Shown here piece after piece: positions 47,656 to 60,100 of a DNA stretch of 64,000 nt. The stretch is from Owenia fusiformis (taxonomy: Eukaryota; Annelida; Polychaeta; Sabellida; Oweniidae). The stretch covers positions 21,625,564 through 21,689,563 of the forward strand of contig CAIIXF020000007.1 of assembly GCA_903813345.2 (NCBI GenBank), read 5' to 3'. The notes beneath the pieces were generated by a model. It did no database searches, had not been told where the DNA came from, and saw only the letters and a program-made list of their open reading frames with translations. Made by a program: the position numbers and the translations under genes. Every line of letters starts with the position of its first letter. Within the stretch, counting starts at the first letter, position 1.

Positions 47656-48434
47656 TGGCTGATCAACTCCACATTTTGGAGATAAGCTTAAACATAAGTT
47701 AAGATGTAAGTTAACTACAGCCCATTTCAGTTTTATTTCGTCAGTAGAACCCCAAAAATATGAAATCAGGAGACCATTGTGCAATAATATTTGGAAAAGT
47801 ATATTCATATTGTACATGAATGACATTTGTATATTTCAGATTATTTAGTTCTGTTTTGTGCAATAAGCCTGTGCCCTCTTATAATGAATTTCAGCCATGT
47901 TACAAAGTATCTTTTTGAAAATACTATGGCAGAGAAGCATACATGCTATCTATTGCAAGACTTATGCCTGGCACAACCGTCACCAGGTTATTAAGTGTTT
48001 TTAAGTTTCGCAAGGATCTTACCATGGCCGTGGTAGTGTTATCGCGAAAGCCTGGTATAATCGTGACAATGCTATACTATATTGCAAGGCTTGTCACGAC
48101 CGTGGTAATGTTAAAGCACGATATGACTGTGACAATGGTTATATTAAATAGCATTTAGAAGCATTGTAAATTTCATAGAATGATTAACTACCTTAAATAT
48201 GTGAATCTAGACTTCTATACATGAACATGGTACTCACGTACATTGAAACGTGAACTTTTAGATTCATTTAGAGTCCATTTCACTGTTTCATTGCGTCAGT
48301 AGAATGGCAAAAATAAGAAATTGGGAGACCATTGTGCAATAATATATGGAAAAGTATATTCATAATGTACATGAATGACATTTGTATATTTCAGATTTTT
48401 TAGTTTTATGTGCAATAAGCCCACATGCTATCTA

Positions 48435-48928
48435 CAGGCCTGTCAACTTGGGAACACCTAACATGAGTGACTTGTAAATGTTGAACACCTCCCCGCAAAA
48501 TGTGGACACCTTGGTCCAAATCTGAACACCTTGATCCAAATTTTGAACACCTTGGTTTACATTTTATTACATCTTGCCAAATTTTGAACACCTCAAATTT
48601 TTCGCGCTCGCTACGCTCGTCTTTCAAACATCCGTCAACGGGGGGGGGGGGGTAGGTACGAAAAATTTCGAACGGAATGCGTGACATATACGTAATTCGC
48701 GTGAAAAGTCCGAACGATATGCGTACGTTTTTTTTCGGCGTTCGTATTTTTGCTGTGTAGACGATCTTTTTTAAAACAATTTCTACATAAATATTTTTGC
48801 TGGACAATTACCAGGTAAAATGCGTATTTGCGTGACATTTTCTGTCACGCAAAAATAACTGGCGTGACTTCAAATTTTTCAGCAAATGCGTGACAAATAC
48901 GCAAATTGCGGGACAGTTGACAGGCCTG
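48435..48928. mobile_element. 494-bp hAT-like MITE inserted in the foldback
   Basis: Ends CAGGCCTGTCAACT and AGTTGACAGGCCTG are inverted. TATCTA lies on both sides (48429-48434 and 48929-48934). The sister arm at 47942-47955 carries the uninterrupted site GCTATCTATTGC, which shows the insertion directly. Inside is a poly-G tract and a CpG-rich block. No transposase. Confidence 0.8.
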
Positions 48929-49015
48929 TATCTATTGCAAGACTAACGCCTGGTGTAACCGTCACCATGTGTTTCGGTGTTTTTTAAGTAGCGCAAGGAT
49001 CCTGCCATGACCGTG

Positions 49016-49440
49016 GCAGTGTTATTTTGTAAGCCTGGTATAACCGTGACAACGCTGTATTGTATTGCAAGGCCTGTCATGACCGTGGTAATGTTAAAGC
49101 CCCGTATGACCGTGACAATGCTTGCAAGGCCTGTCATGACCGTGACAATGCTATATTATATTGCAAGGCCTGTCGTGACCGTGGTAATGCTATATTATAT
49201 TGCAAGGCCTGTCATGACCGTGACAATGCTTGTAAAGCCTGCCATGACCGTGACAATGTTATGTTATATTGCCGTATATGTTATATGACCGTCATAATGA
49301 TTGAAAGGCCTGTCATGACCGTCAGAATGTTAAAGCCTGTCATGACCGTGGTAAGGTTAAAGCCTGTCATGACCGTGGTAAGGTTAAAGCCTGATATGAC
49401 AATAGTTGCAAGGCCTCTCATGACCGTGGTTGTATTTAAA
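49016..49440. repeat. tandem repeat based on GGCCTGTCATGACCGTG
   Basis: About a dozen copies of CCTGTCATGACCGTG(G/A) with alternating spacers (ACAATGCTATATTATATTGC or TAATGTTAAAG), units of ~28 and ~40 bp. TCATGA and CATG centres make it locally palindromic. Confidence 0.8.
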
Positions 49441-50651
49441 GTAGCATGAGAACACCGTAATGACAATTTTTCTTAGTGTTTAACTACCTTAAAGATGTAA
49501 ATAAAGACTACTAAAAATGTGTATTAATTTCACAACGAAAACCTAATTTTTACTCATAAATAATTTGCTAACAAACTATATCTCTACTCTCATTCAAGGA
49601 GCTTCGATTCGAAAGCATATACTTTCTATAATGATCAATAAATAAGATTTATCCATAAAAATACAAACAGCAATGGGCGAACATAAAGGTCATTAATGTC
49701 ATATAAAGGTTACGGTCGCGACAGGCTTACACGATTACACTACAATGGTCATAGCAGGCATTTTAATATAATACAGCATTGTCGCGGTTATACCAGGCTT
49801 TCACGATAACATTACCACGGTCATGGCAGGATCCTTGCGCTACTTAAAAAACACTGAATAACATGGTGACGGTTACGCCAGGCGTTAGTCTTGCAACAGA
49901 TAGGGTCTCAATAAGCCTGTGCCGTCTTGTAATATGAAGAATTTCAGCCATGTTAATCTTATTGAAAATAACATGGCAGAGAAGCATCCCAATATAAGAG
50001 GCCACACACTTTATAAGCCAAACTAGAAGCAATCCAAGATATACAAATGTCATTCATGTACATTATGAATATACTTTTCCATATATTATTGCACAATGGT
50101 CTCTCAATTTCTTATTTTTGCCGTTCTACTGACGAAATGAAGCAGTGAAATGGACTCTAGTCTTCTTAGTTTTTTGTGCAGTAAGCCTGTGTCCTCTTTT
50201 AATTTAAGAATTTGTAAGCGATGTTATCTTTTTGCAGGTTAAAGAAATGTCATTTATGTACAATAGGAATATATTTTTCAATTATTATTGCAAAATGATC
50301 TTTTGATTTTACGCAATAAAACACTGAAATGGGCGATAATAGAGAGATCTGCTCACTATTACGGGAAATTCACGAGTTTATGTGGAATTTATCTGTCAAA
50401 AACATTATCATGTTTGATCCTCGTTTAGTCTAGTTTACTTTGAGCAACTTCTTACCTTCAAATCTGCTATCTTGACTACAAACTGAGTACAAAACCTCCA
50501 CTGAGTTTACCACGTGAATTTCGGCCAGTCAGTATGCCATAATGATTGCTCCCAAAAATAGCACGGGCTAGGAGCGCTCTGATTGGTTGGATTTACAGCA
50601 CGGGTTAGGAGCGTCTATTGTTTGGATTTCGAACCTCAAACCCGGGTTCAA

Positions 50652-50706
50652 TAGAAATTCAAACACGTGCTACACATCTTAGCACGTGCTACACATCTTA
50701 GCACGT
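50652..50706. repeat. short tandem repeat with CACGTG boxes
   Basis: Unit AGCACGTGCTACACATCTT, about 2.5 copies. Confidence 0.7.
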
Positions 50707-50754
50707 ATGGCACGGGTGCAATGTGTTTTCGGCATGGAGTGCTTCTGCATACTT

Positions 50755-51150
50755 TTGCAGTCACATTTCCCACGGCAGCCGCGCGGTGAATTTTAAATTT
50801 CTGTTGATAAATAATACTTTTTTTTATTTTATTTTCATCAGGACAATTTATAAATGTTATTCATAGTGCTAGGATGTAATATCAAATGAAAAGTGATCGT
50901 GAAACATTGACAAATAATGATTCAATCTTGTTGAGCCAGTTGATTTCTACGGGGACCTCAGAAATGAACAAATATTATAACTCCGAGTTATAATTTCTAC
51001 GGCGACCCTGCGGCCTGTAAAAACTGAAAACGCCGAACGGAGGCCGCAAGGCGAGCGTAGTTTTCCTACGCTCGCCGCAGAAATACACGGTCGACGTACG
51101 GCCGCCGTACGACAAATGTTACTGGGGTGTTAATTTCTGCGGTGCCCGTA
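50755..51150. repeat. GC/CpG-rich repeat module, copy 2 (inverted)
   Basis: The text from 51145 back to 50980 is the inverse of 33851-34035, including CGTACGGCGGCCGTACG-like and TACGCTCGCC blocks. The module start GTCACATTTCCCACGGC appears at 50759 in plus orientation, so the copy is a foldback. Confidence 0.6.
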
Positions 51151-51218
51151 ACTCAACAGTTAACATTATGTCAAATTAATATCTATCCAATGGAGACATG
51201 GTTATATACACGCATGCA

Positions 51219-51664
51219 ATAACGCAGATGCGAGTAGGTAGTTACCAGATTCACCACCAGGTGGCTCGTTCGGGTCAGATAGCATGGCGGGTATAGGAGA
51301 AAGTTCCCTTAAACTTAAATCACATCTGTTTTAATGATTCAATTTTCATATAACCCTTATGTATCTAATAGTTATGCAAACTGAAATACTAGTATGTCCA
51401 GTAAAAGAAAATGTTATCTATCCAATACAAGAAAAGATATTTCACTTTTTGTGATTTTGTATCATGGGGTCTATGGGGAATCAACCCGAACAAGAAGTCA
51501 CATTTTCAAAAAAAATTAAATTTTCAAAGTTGATAAACAATTTTCGAAACCATATTTTTAGATGTACTTTTACATGCAGATTTCAAATATGACATCACTT
51601 TGACTGAATTTTGAATTTTTAATGACGTAAATCAAGATTATTTCTACTCGCATCTGGGTTATTG
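51219..51664. mobile_element. MITE family X, copy 2 (~445 bp)
   Basis: AATAACGCAGATGCGAGTAG at the left and CTACTCGCATCTGGGTTATT at the right are inverted ends. The body matches the 39.08 kb copy in opposite orientation, including the block around CCCATAGACCCCATG. Confidence 0.75.
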
Positions 51665-52089
51665 TCTGTGTGTTTAAATGTATATCGTTCAGTGGACAAA
51701 AAGCACCGGACGAAATCCTCGAGGATTGCTGATGAACGGGTGATGTACATGTATACCAATCAATACGTACCTTGATGTACCTTGATGTACCTTGTATATC
51801 GTCAGCGGGAGATGATATATATATCACTCGCTCACTGCTCACCTCATATATCAATTATACCTCAAAATGGTATACATGTACATAACACGGTCTATTTGAT
51901 GCGTTTGTATCAAAAACATTAATTCCTTTAAAAAATTAAAAAAAAAAAAATTTGTTGATCCAAAAGTAGAAGTTTGATCTTAAAGTTATAGTCGTAATTG
52001 AAATATAGCTTGGGATAATACCAGAGAAAGATTCGTCAATATTTTTGTTTATTCAATAAATATTATACATGTACAAAACATACACTCAC

Positions 52090-52312
52090 CCATGATAACG
52101 TATACAATATTCTTCCTGAATTGTTTAAACTTAGCGACTATCAAGACAATGATGGCATTAACGATGACAATTGAAACTCCAATAGTTAACAAAATACTTT
52201 CTTCCACTACAGTCTGTAAGTCCATCGCATAACCAGCCGTTCCATTTGTAGCCATTTTGATGTCTGGTGGTGCATCCTGCTTCCACAAAATGTTCAAAGC
52301 AATTAGATTCAC
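52090..52312 (-). CDS. GPCR first coding exon (N-terminus and TM1)
   Basis: Encodes a short extracellular N-terminus with an NGT glycosylation site, then TM1 (ESILLTIGVSIVIVNAIIVL) with the conserved Asn, and a basic loop KFKQFRKNIVYVIM. It ends ATGG|GTGAGT in phase 1. Joined to the exon at 33648 it gives YVIMGNLAVAD, exactly the loop 1/TM2 boundary. Starts are possible at 52312 or at the second Met (52255, MATNGTAG), which I prefer because it leads directly into the glycosylation site. The broken paralogue exon at 52.7 kb lies upstream on this strand and cannot be its partner by normal splicing. Confidence 0.65.
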
Positions 52313-52699
52313 TTAATCAGGCAATGCATCAATAATTAATTCCTTTCTGTTGTTTCATTATTGAATGATGTTAATGCAACTTTATCTACGCGTACCTTTA
52401 AAGTAGTGGAAATATTGTATAAAAAACAATGGGGTCCATAGTACACCCCTTACATGTCATGTTCACAATCATGATTTTCTCGACCACAAGGTGACATTTA
52501 TTTTGTTCCATTATTAAATGTCCTGTCCAATATGCTTTACTTCGTCCAAATGGCCCAATTCGTGTTTAATAAAAAATAGGTTGTGATCAAATACAAACAT
52601 TTTGGAATAAGATAACTCTCTTGGGCCTTGTTTGAACTGCACTATTTCCCTGTTCAAGTTTGAGTGTGCTTTGTATTCCGTCCTCTTCATTTTTAGTTA

Positions 52700-53371
52700 T
52701 TCTGCTTCGAGGACAACCACACATCCATCGCCATTAGAGCATCTTTGAAGTCCTTGAAACTGATCGAATAAATCACAAAATTCACGAACGAGTTTAAATT
52801 GTAGCAATTCCGACGACAATTGCAAATACGGTTTCTGTGATACCACAATCTGGACAGTCATGGATGGTTACCGACAGATGAGAAACTAAGCCACGACTAA
52901 GACGAATTTTCTCGTGATTTTGGTGTTTCTGTCTCAATTTCTTTAATTCTGATCACTATCTTTCCCACTTATTCCTTCCATTACTTTTGCCTGTTTGTGA
53001 ACTACCTTGATAATTGTAGCATAATGTAAATATGATGAAACTTAGCTAATATTCTTTATCAAAATCTAGCGACACAGAGCAACCCTTCAATCTTCGATTG
53101 GGTGTGAAACTCATGTTCACAACTAACAGACTAACGCAATCATCCCAACCACAGCAGAAAATATCCAAACGATGGCAACTGCGCTCCAGACTCGTTTTGA
53201 TGGCGAAATATTGGTTGAAGGCAAGAAGAGAAAACAAGGATATCGAGACGGTACATGGAACACCCAGTATGTTAATGACGACCATACAAAGATGTTCAGA
53301 GGCTAAGTGGACAAATGCCAGGAACGAGCTTCCAAGTATGGACAACCCTACCATTGCCACTGCTAGGTTAC
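52700..53371 (-). pseudogene. broken paralogue of the GPCR main exon
   Basis: Retains the acceptor (ACTATAG) and NLAVA...MVGLS, SEHLCMVVINILG, LLAFNQY and DFDKEY, and its 3' part matches the TM6/TM7 text of the intact exon. It has lost two codons that include the TM2 Asp, ~30 bp after TM3 and much of TM5, with frameshifts and stops. It keeps the same NQY motif, so the duplication followed that change. Confidence 0.85.
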
Positions 53372-53680
53372 CTATAGTATAATGGTTTCTACCAACGTTG
53401 CCATTCTCATTTTTCCTTCGGATGTTGAATCGAAAATACCATGCCTCTAACGATGATCGTGAGATTGCCGGTTGACAATATGGGATTTCAATTTTAAGGT
53501 GTTACATGTGTTATAGATCAAGTTCTTTCAATTAAATAAAGACCCCCTTACAAAAATTGATGGAATGTGTATTATTAGTTAGCAAATAATGTAAGCAAAT
53601 ATGAATATTTCACTTCCAAGAGATCTCCCCAGGGTCTGTTTTTTTATCTAATTGAGGCCACTTTGTCAGTTTTCAAATAA

Positions 53681-53846
53681 TCCGGTGTGAAAGAAATGAT
53701 GGACCCCTTGGGATTATGGTCCCCTTTCTTAACGGCCCTGATTGCGTATACGATAATGAGGGAAAGAGTTGTATTTAGTACACCATATAAATCAATGGAG
53801 AGTAGGACCATAATTTGATAGGACCTCCTAACCTTTTACACCGGAA
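53681..53846. repeat. 166-bp foldback MITE
   Basis: TCCGGTGTGAAAG pairs with CTTTTACACCGGA. Inner words GGACC and CCATAAT also pair. Confidence 0.6.
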
Positions 53847-53991
53847 CCATGTGAGCGAGGGGGTAAAGGTAAACCGTCCATGGAAATGGTTATGTGTTTA
53901 GGAAAATGTTGATCTTACTTTGTGGTGGTTTAAAGAGCAATGTTATCAAATTCAAAATCAAATCAAAACCAACTTGAACAATTGTATTTAA

Positions 53992-54244
53992 GGTGACGTG
54001 GTACTTAACAGAAAATGACAAAACAGGAAGTGACAAAACAGGAAGTGACAAAACCATGCTGGATTTCAAACATTTTTTTGAATCAAGATAGAACATTTTC
54101 TGAAAAATTCAAAAGATTCAGTTCAGTGACTATCCCTACGCTCCTACTTTTAGCTATTTTTCAGTCACATTTTCAGAGGGCTGAAAAAGTTATTTCATCA
54201 TGTTTAGGGTCATTTTGTCATTTCCTGTTAAGTACCACGGCACC
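53992..54244. mobile_element. 253-bp MITE flanked by TTAA
   Basis: The left end GGTGACGTGGTACTTAACAG and the right end CTGTTAAGTACCACGGCACC are inverted (one mismatch), extending to ~40 bp through ATGACAAAA. TTAA lies on both sides (53988-53991 and 54245-54248), the target duplication of piggyBac-group transposons. AACAGGAAGTGACAAA is duplicated inside the left end. Confidence 0.8.
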
Positions 54245-54248
54245 TTAA

Positions 54249-56967
54249 GAGTGTTTTCATGAGTGACTGCTACATTCACTTTATTCAGTGATGAGTATAT
54301 TCGTTACATGAGTTCAATTTATATTAATCAATGTTCATGTGGTACAGTCTCATTCCATAAGGACAAAACAACATGAATATTGTACAACCGCCTTTGAAGG
54401 ATAAAACGTAATATAAAAGGTATTTTAGTTGATTCTGCAAGTTCGATATCACTGTCTAACTGGGCAATGTGCTAGTCTCACTTACAGTAGTGAATCAATA
54501 CCATTTTACAGAATGTAGTTTTCATTTTCCCCATTTGAGTGTCTCTAGAGTATTCATTAATTGAATCCTATAACATACCTGTCAACGTAAAGAACCTTAA
54601 TTATTTTGTGCTGGCAACAAGACAAGAGACAGCAACCTATACAAACTATAAAATGAATATAAATGATAGAATGATGTTATTATATTAGACAAAGTGGATT
54701 GGACAAAATTAATATTTTCAGATTGATGTTTTTTGGTTGAAGAGCTTTCATCATTTCATGAAAACGACTCAAAACAAGTTAAAAAAATTACAGAAATATA
54801 TAAACGTGAAGGGAATCAGTTTGGGAATTATCATATAAAAGTGATGATGAACTACCCTGCCTCAACATAATTGATGAAACATTTTAAGTTGGAAAACATC
54901 CATAATCTGATACAAAACACTTTGATTAATATATTTATTAATTTATAAAATGTGTTTTATTGACAATGCTGAATGAGTGATATTACAACGTCAAGCGTAA
55001 TATACATAATAATATATCAGAATTGAAAAGTACAATGTACATGTAAGGCCCTGCCATGTTAAATGCAGATTCAGGTCTACATGTATAGGGAGTTATAAAA
55101 TTGCAAGCAACATCAATTGACCTGCAATCCTTATCATTTGTTACAGTCTCAAATATAGTTACTCCCAAAAGTTCGGGATATATTATAAATTGGCGAACTT
55201 AAGGATTCAATGTACAAAAATGGGAGTAAATATTTATATTCACCCGAATGATAAAAATGGTAACCATATTTGTAGACAAATGAACGCATTATTATAAAAA
55301 TCTTTAGTTTCCGTCAAATAAAATATACACTTTTGGGATATTAAGAAAATAGGCATAAAAAGGAATGATATGAACTGGAAATATTTTAAAATCAAAACAA
55401 ATATTGTCACTACTACTACCACTACATGTACTACAACTACTATTCTTTGCAGATCTGATAACACCTTTAACTACCTGGGAGTAATCAATAGAAATTTCCT
55501 AAAGTTGAGAATTCTGAAATTAACCCTGAATCAACCATTGTATCCATCAGGTATAATGACGTCATATTTAAATGATAACAATTGGCTTATGACTTCTTAA
55601 CTTTACAGATTCCATTAACGACACCTGGACACAGGTCAGCAGGACATGTTGAAAAAATGATTATGAGACCAGGCTTTTGCTGTCAAAATTAAAGCAAAGG
55701 ATTTGACTATGGATGTTTTGTATATTTGGATGTATAGGTTGGCACTGCAAAACAGACATGCCTTTCCTGGCCATATTTAATTGCCCCAGTTGATCCAGCT
55801 CTAATCTAGCTTTCCCCATCTTGATTAAATATTTTTTGTGAAATTTGATTGTGCTACGTCCTGTATATGGTGTATGTACAACAAATGTAGAATGGTGATG
55901 TAAAATTACAATTTGATCTCTATCTATATATTAAATGCATTGTACTCTGCTCCTCCAATCATAAGATCAAGAACTGATATCAGATTTCTGAAAAATTGCC
56001 TCTTATCAATAGGCCAAGATTTTCAGAAAAAGGGGCCCAGATTTTTTGTCCTCCTTGTCAATTTCCAAATTCTTAACCATAATTTGAAGAAATGGAAATG
56101 CTTTTCATATTTTCACTCATCTTATATGTATATATGCTATAGGAGACATTATATAAAAGTGATATATATTTTCAATACACTGCATACATTTTTCCCCATT
56201 TTTCATTGAAGGGAAATACTGTTTTGAATTCTATATACAAAATAATAAATTTATACACACGATTACACACATTTCCAAAAATTACACAAAATCCTGAAAA
56301 GTCTAGTGGATCCATAGAACTTTTATAGGCTTTTACAGTACCTAAATGTATTAAATAGTTTAGATACATAAATAATAATACTGTAATTTGGATTAATTTG
56401 GCGATTTTGACATTTTTTTACCTATTGGTGGCTATTTAGTTTGGCGGACACTAGGCCTTGGACATTGCTCTGACGACATAACTTACATATACAATGGAGT
56501 AAAGTACAAATTGTTACACCTATTCATTCATTTAAACCACTATCTAGCTAGTAATTTATCATTAAGAGAATTCTCCGTGGAAATGATCACTTATATTGGT
56601 GTTCATTCAGCTTATCCTTTTCAGATTTTGTAAAAACTAAACCATAAGTAACTTAAAAAATACACAGGACAAAGTTCCCTGGAAAATTCCTGGGAATTCT
56701 TTCAAAATTTGGGCGATTTTTTCTACTTCGCCAAATTCGTCAAATTAAAACAGGCACCAAATTAACTCAATCTACAGTATACAATAATGTAATATAATAT
56801 TATAATAATTTACAACACTATAGTGATTATTGAAGGCACAGGCACATAATGTTTTGAACACAGTAATTTAATGGTTATAACCAGATATAAGCCAGGCTAG
56901 ACAACAACGAGACAATTAAGCATTAATGTTCTTGATACATCAAGTGTCAGTCTTTGGCTTGGATATG
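54249..56967. other. AT-rich, no confident gene; ACT/ACC microsatellite
   Basis: 55406-55446 is a degenerate (ACT)n tract. No recognisable exon or repeat family elsewhere. Confidence 0.4.
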
Positions 56968-57108
56968 TTAGGAAGAGACTGGTGATATGTAATCCATGCG
57001 ATAACACCTCTGGCACTTATGGCTTTTTGCTGTTCTACACTTAGCTTTAGATAGCATTCTTTGACTGGATATATGCCATCTTTTTATGGGTAGTAAAACC
57101 TTAGGAAC
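56968..57108 (-). CDS. possible terminal coding exon, unknown protein
   Basis: After TGTTTCCAG, 46 codons are open to TAA: VPKVLLPIKRWHISSQRM, then SKAKCRTAKSHKCQRCYRM. The Lys/Arg/Cys-rich composition and good acceptor make it more coding-like than neighbouring frames. No upstream partner exon was identified and no family is recognised. It could be chance. Confidence 0.22.
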   Translation of the reverse strand, partial: VPKVLLPIKRWHISSQRMLSKAKCRTAKSHKCQRCYRMDYISPVSS

Positions 57109-60100
57109 CTGGAAACAGAAATATTCAAAATTTCAGATTTTAATATATATATTATGTCTGGGTTTTGAGATTAACTTAAAGGGACTCTATGCATATTTTC
57201 AGTAAAGTGAGTTTTTATCAAATATTATTTACTCAATAATCACTCTATCATTTACTTGATTACTGAATTCTTACATAAACTTCATATTCATTCAAACTAC
57301 AGCTGTATGCATGGTCAACATTAACTACAATTGTGCATTTCATAGATCAGGGTAGTATTCATGTCCTGGTCACATAGTAAGCTTTATCATGACTCTGTGA
57401 GGGGCTTCTCATTATGATACAGTAAGTATATACTGAAAAACTGTACAGGGGCTTAGCCATGATCGAAAATTTGGCGAGGCAAATTTGGATGAAAAATATC
57501 ACTATATAGTGATATGTATATGGTGATATATATAAAGTTTCAATTGAAATAATATCTCAATTAATAATTTTCTGTAAAGTTTTGGTGAGACAATTTCCTC
57601 GCCTGCCTCATGGCTACAGCCATGCTGCAAGTCCCTCATGAAGCCATGATGCAACAAGCAGTGTACCAAATAGGCAGATTCATAAACTTTGATGTGAGTG
57701 GCACAATATCAACACAGTCAAACCTGACACATTATTTCACTGGACACAAATCAATGCTCCAATATCTGTTGACTGTGCACAATACTGTACATGCATAAAT
57801 CATACAGGTGTTAAGATGTTGAATCAACTTTTAAAAGGATATCAAGATAAAAGTTGTCAAAGAGAAGAAAGCTGATTTGCATACATGTAATAACGAAGAG
57901 TTATTTCTATATGCAAGTCTGTTAGTCTCTTAGTCTATTATGGTTAATGCATTCTTTAATATGAGGTTGAGAAAATATTTCTTGATATATCATGTGAATC
58001 ATGATTTGTAAACTTCAACTGTTCCAATTGCAAAATTGTAAGAAACAAGTTAATCTCAGAAATTTAAATGCAAAAAGAGACCAGTAGAATGTAGGATAAT
58101 ATTAACATGCAATAAGTTAAAGTGACCAAAGGATATAAAAATTCAAAACTGTTTGATTTGAAAAATAAGAGAAAATGACACAAAAGAGAGCTAACCTATT
58201 GAAAAACTATCCAAGACATGCCCCATATAGTAAGTAGGATTTTTATCAACAATTCAAAACCACATAAATATAAGCAAATTTCTAATGCAGGAATTAAAGG
58301 ATTTTTACTTGAATCAGGTTATAATTATGGAAAGTAGAACCGTAGAAACCTGAAAAGAATATATAAATATACAAAAAAAGAACAATGAAACAGTAGACTT
58401 TAAGAATAATATGAACAAATTCATAATGGAATGAAGTGAAAATACCAATGTATTTGTTAAATATGGCACCATTCAATGGGCTCAAATGTGATTCATTACA
58501 CTCATCTTTAAGACAGGACATGGTGAAAAATAGATCAAACAGAAAAAGTAGGTCAAATTAAATATGAATAATGAATAGGTGTAAACTACATAAAACAATA
58601 GGATAATTGAATATGATGAATAGAATTTCATCATGAATCATTGCGTAACATTGCAAAATTTGAACTCATAAAAAATAATAACTTTTGCAAAATTAAGAGA
58701 GTGCAAAGAGAGAAAAGTACAACCCAGGAAGCTGATTAAGTGACCCTGATACTTTTAAACATCAATTCCAACATTTTCTCTGATTTGGGAACACTTCAAA
58801 TTGAACAGACCTGCATATTGTGAAAATGATAATAAAAAGCTCTGATACTCAAAAACAAGACAAAATACAAATTTGAGACCAATGGTGTAAAATATCAGTA
58901 TGGACCCAATGAAAAGGATATGAGCACTTTAGTTCCGAAAATAGTGGGTTTTCATTGGTTGATGGATGGACAAACATCAAGCAACCTTACCGGTTATGAT
59001 GTTATTCTAAGACTTACAGTTTCCAGGTCTCTTGCCAATCAATGGAGGAATTTAAAACTTCAAAGATAAATAAGATTTTTGACATCAAATACTCAAAAAG
59101 TGATACTGCCGACTAACCAAGTGATTGGTATATTGTTATTGAAAAAAGCATAACGGGAGAGAAGAGTAACCAACACCTTGATGATTAAATAAAAATAGTA
59201 CAGTGGGTACTGGGCTCACATGGTGTTGCTCAAAAGTGAATGATGGCTAAAATGACAAAAAAACAAACAAAAAAACGGATATAATTTTTTGCCGATTTTT
59301 TGTAACAAAATTATTTCATACAACTACTCTTTACAAAGACATGGCTTTTTACAATGCAGGACACCTGAAATTATTTGTAAAGCTAGGAAATGGGCCAAAA
59401 GTGAATTTCGCGAGACAAAAATGACGACCATTTTGCAAATAGGCAAGCTTTTGAACCAGGAGTCATAGGGGTGTTTTTTTATTGATGTAGAACAAAAATA
59501 ACTTAAAACTGGAATCCTATCGACAGAGGTTTTAAAACGTGCCACTATTGTTGACGGACGGATGGACGGACAGACAGACGGACAAGTTAGTGGTTGCAAA
59601 AGCTCACTATGTGAGCTTATAAAAAACCTAAGCTGGCATTTAGACCATATCAGAACATACAAGATATCTTTAGTTAAAAAACTTAAGCTAGCATTTAGAG
59701 CATTATCAGAACATACATGTGATCTTTGGTCCAATATAATATTAACCTGAACAGCTGAAAATACTTCAACGGACATCCTTTGAAGCAAATACCATCTTTT
59801 GATTAGAATAAAAAGAATTGCAAAAACCTAAAATAAAAATACATGTATTTATGAGTATAAATGAGAAAATAATTCTTTAAGGCTTCATGAAAAGCTTAAA
59901 CCACTTTGACCAACAACTTTCTCCTTTCAACAAAAAAGTGACTATAACAAATTTATTAAGTCACAGTAAATAATATTTGACAAGAATGGCAAAAAATCTT
60001 GTCAATCTTTGCATGAGGCCATAAATCTAAAGGCAAGTGGAGAGTGCAGGAGGAAACAATCTTAAGTAATAAGCAGAGGGGGAAAGCAAACCAAACAGTG

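Larger units (their letters stand above)
47718..50340. mobile_element. 2.6 kb foldback with repeated inverted arms
   Basis: A module running CCCATTTCAG...AGACCATTGTGCAATAATAT...TGACATTTGTATATTTCAG occurs on the plus strand at 47718 and 48278, and inverted at 50040-50155 and 50230-50340. The next inner module (CTATTGCAAGACT, GTAACCGTCACC, GCGCAAGGATC) is on the plus strand at 47945 and 48930 and inverted at 49700-49900. Each arm therefore seems to be duplicated. No long gene-like frame is present. Confidence 0.65.
33649..52089 (-). other. 18.4 kb interval, probable GPCR intron 1, filled with repeats
   Basis: The donor ATGG|GTGAGT (52089) and acceptor TTTCAG (33649) are phase-compatible and restore the TM1-loop-TM2 sequence YVIMGNLAVAD. 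The interval contains a pseudogene and a truncated LINE on the same strand plus many MITEs. The exon link is inferred; transcript data would be decisive. Confidence 0.5.

Noticed and set aside
49007-49466. Thr/Val/Met-rich frames at 49.0-49.5 kb (both strands)
   Set aside because: They translate the GTCATGACCGTG repeat; the composition is purely repeat-driven.
59324-59788. 154-codon minus frame as a gene
   Set aside because: It crosses a GGAC/CAGA microsatellite and dispersed-repeat-like text, with no domain or splice context.
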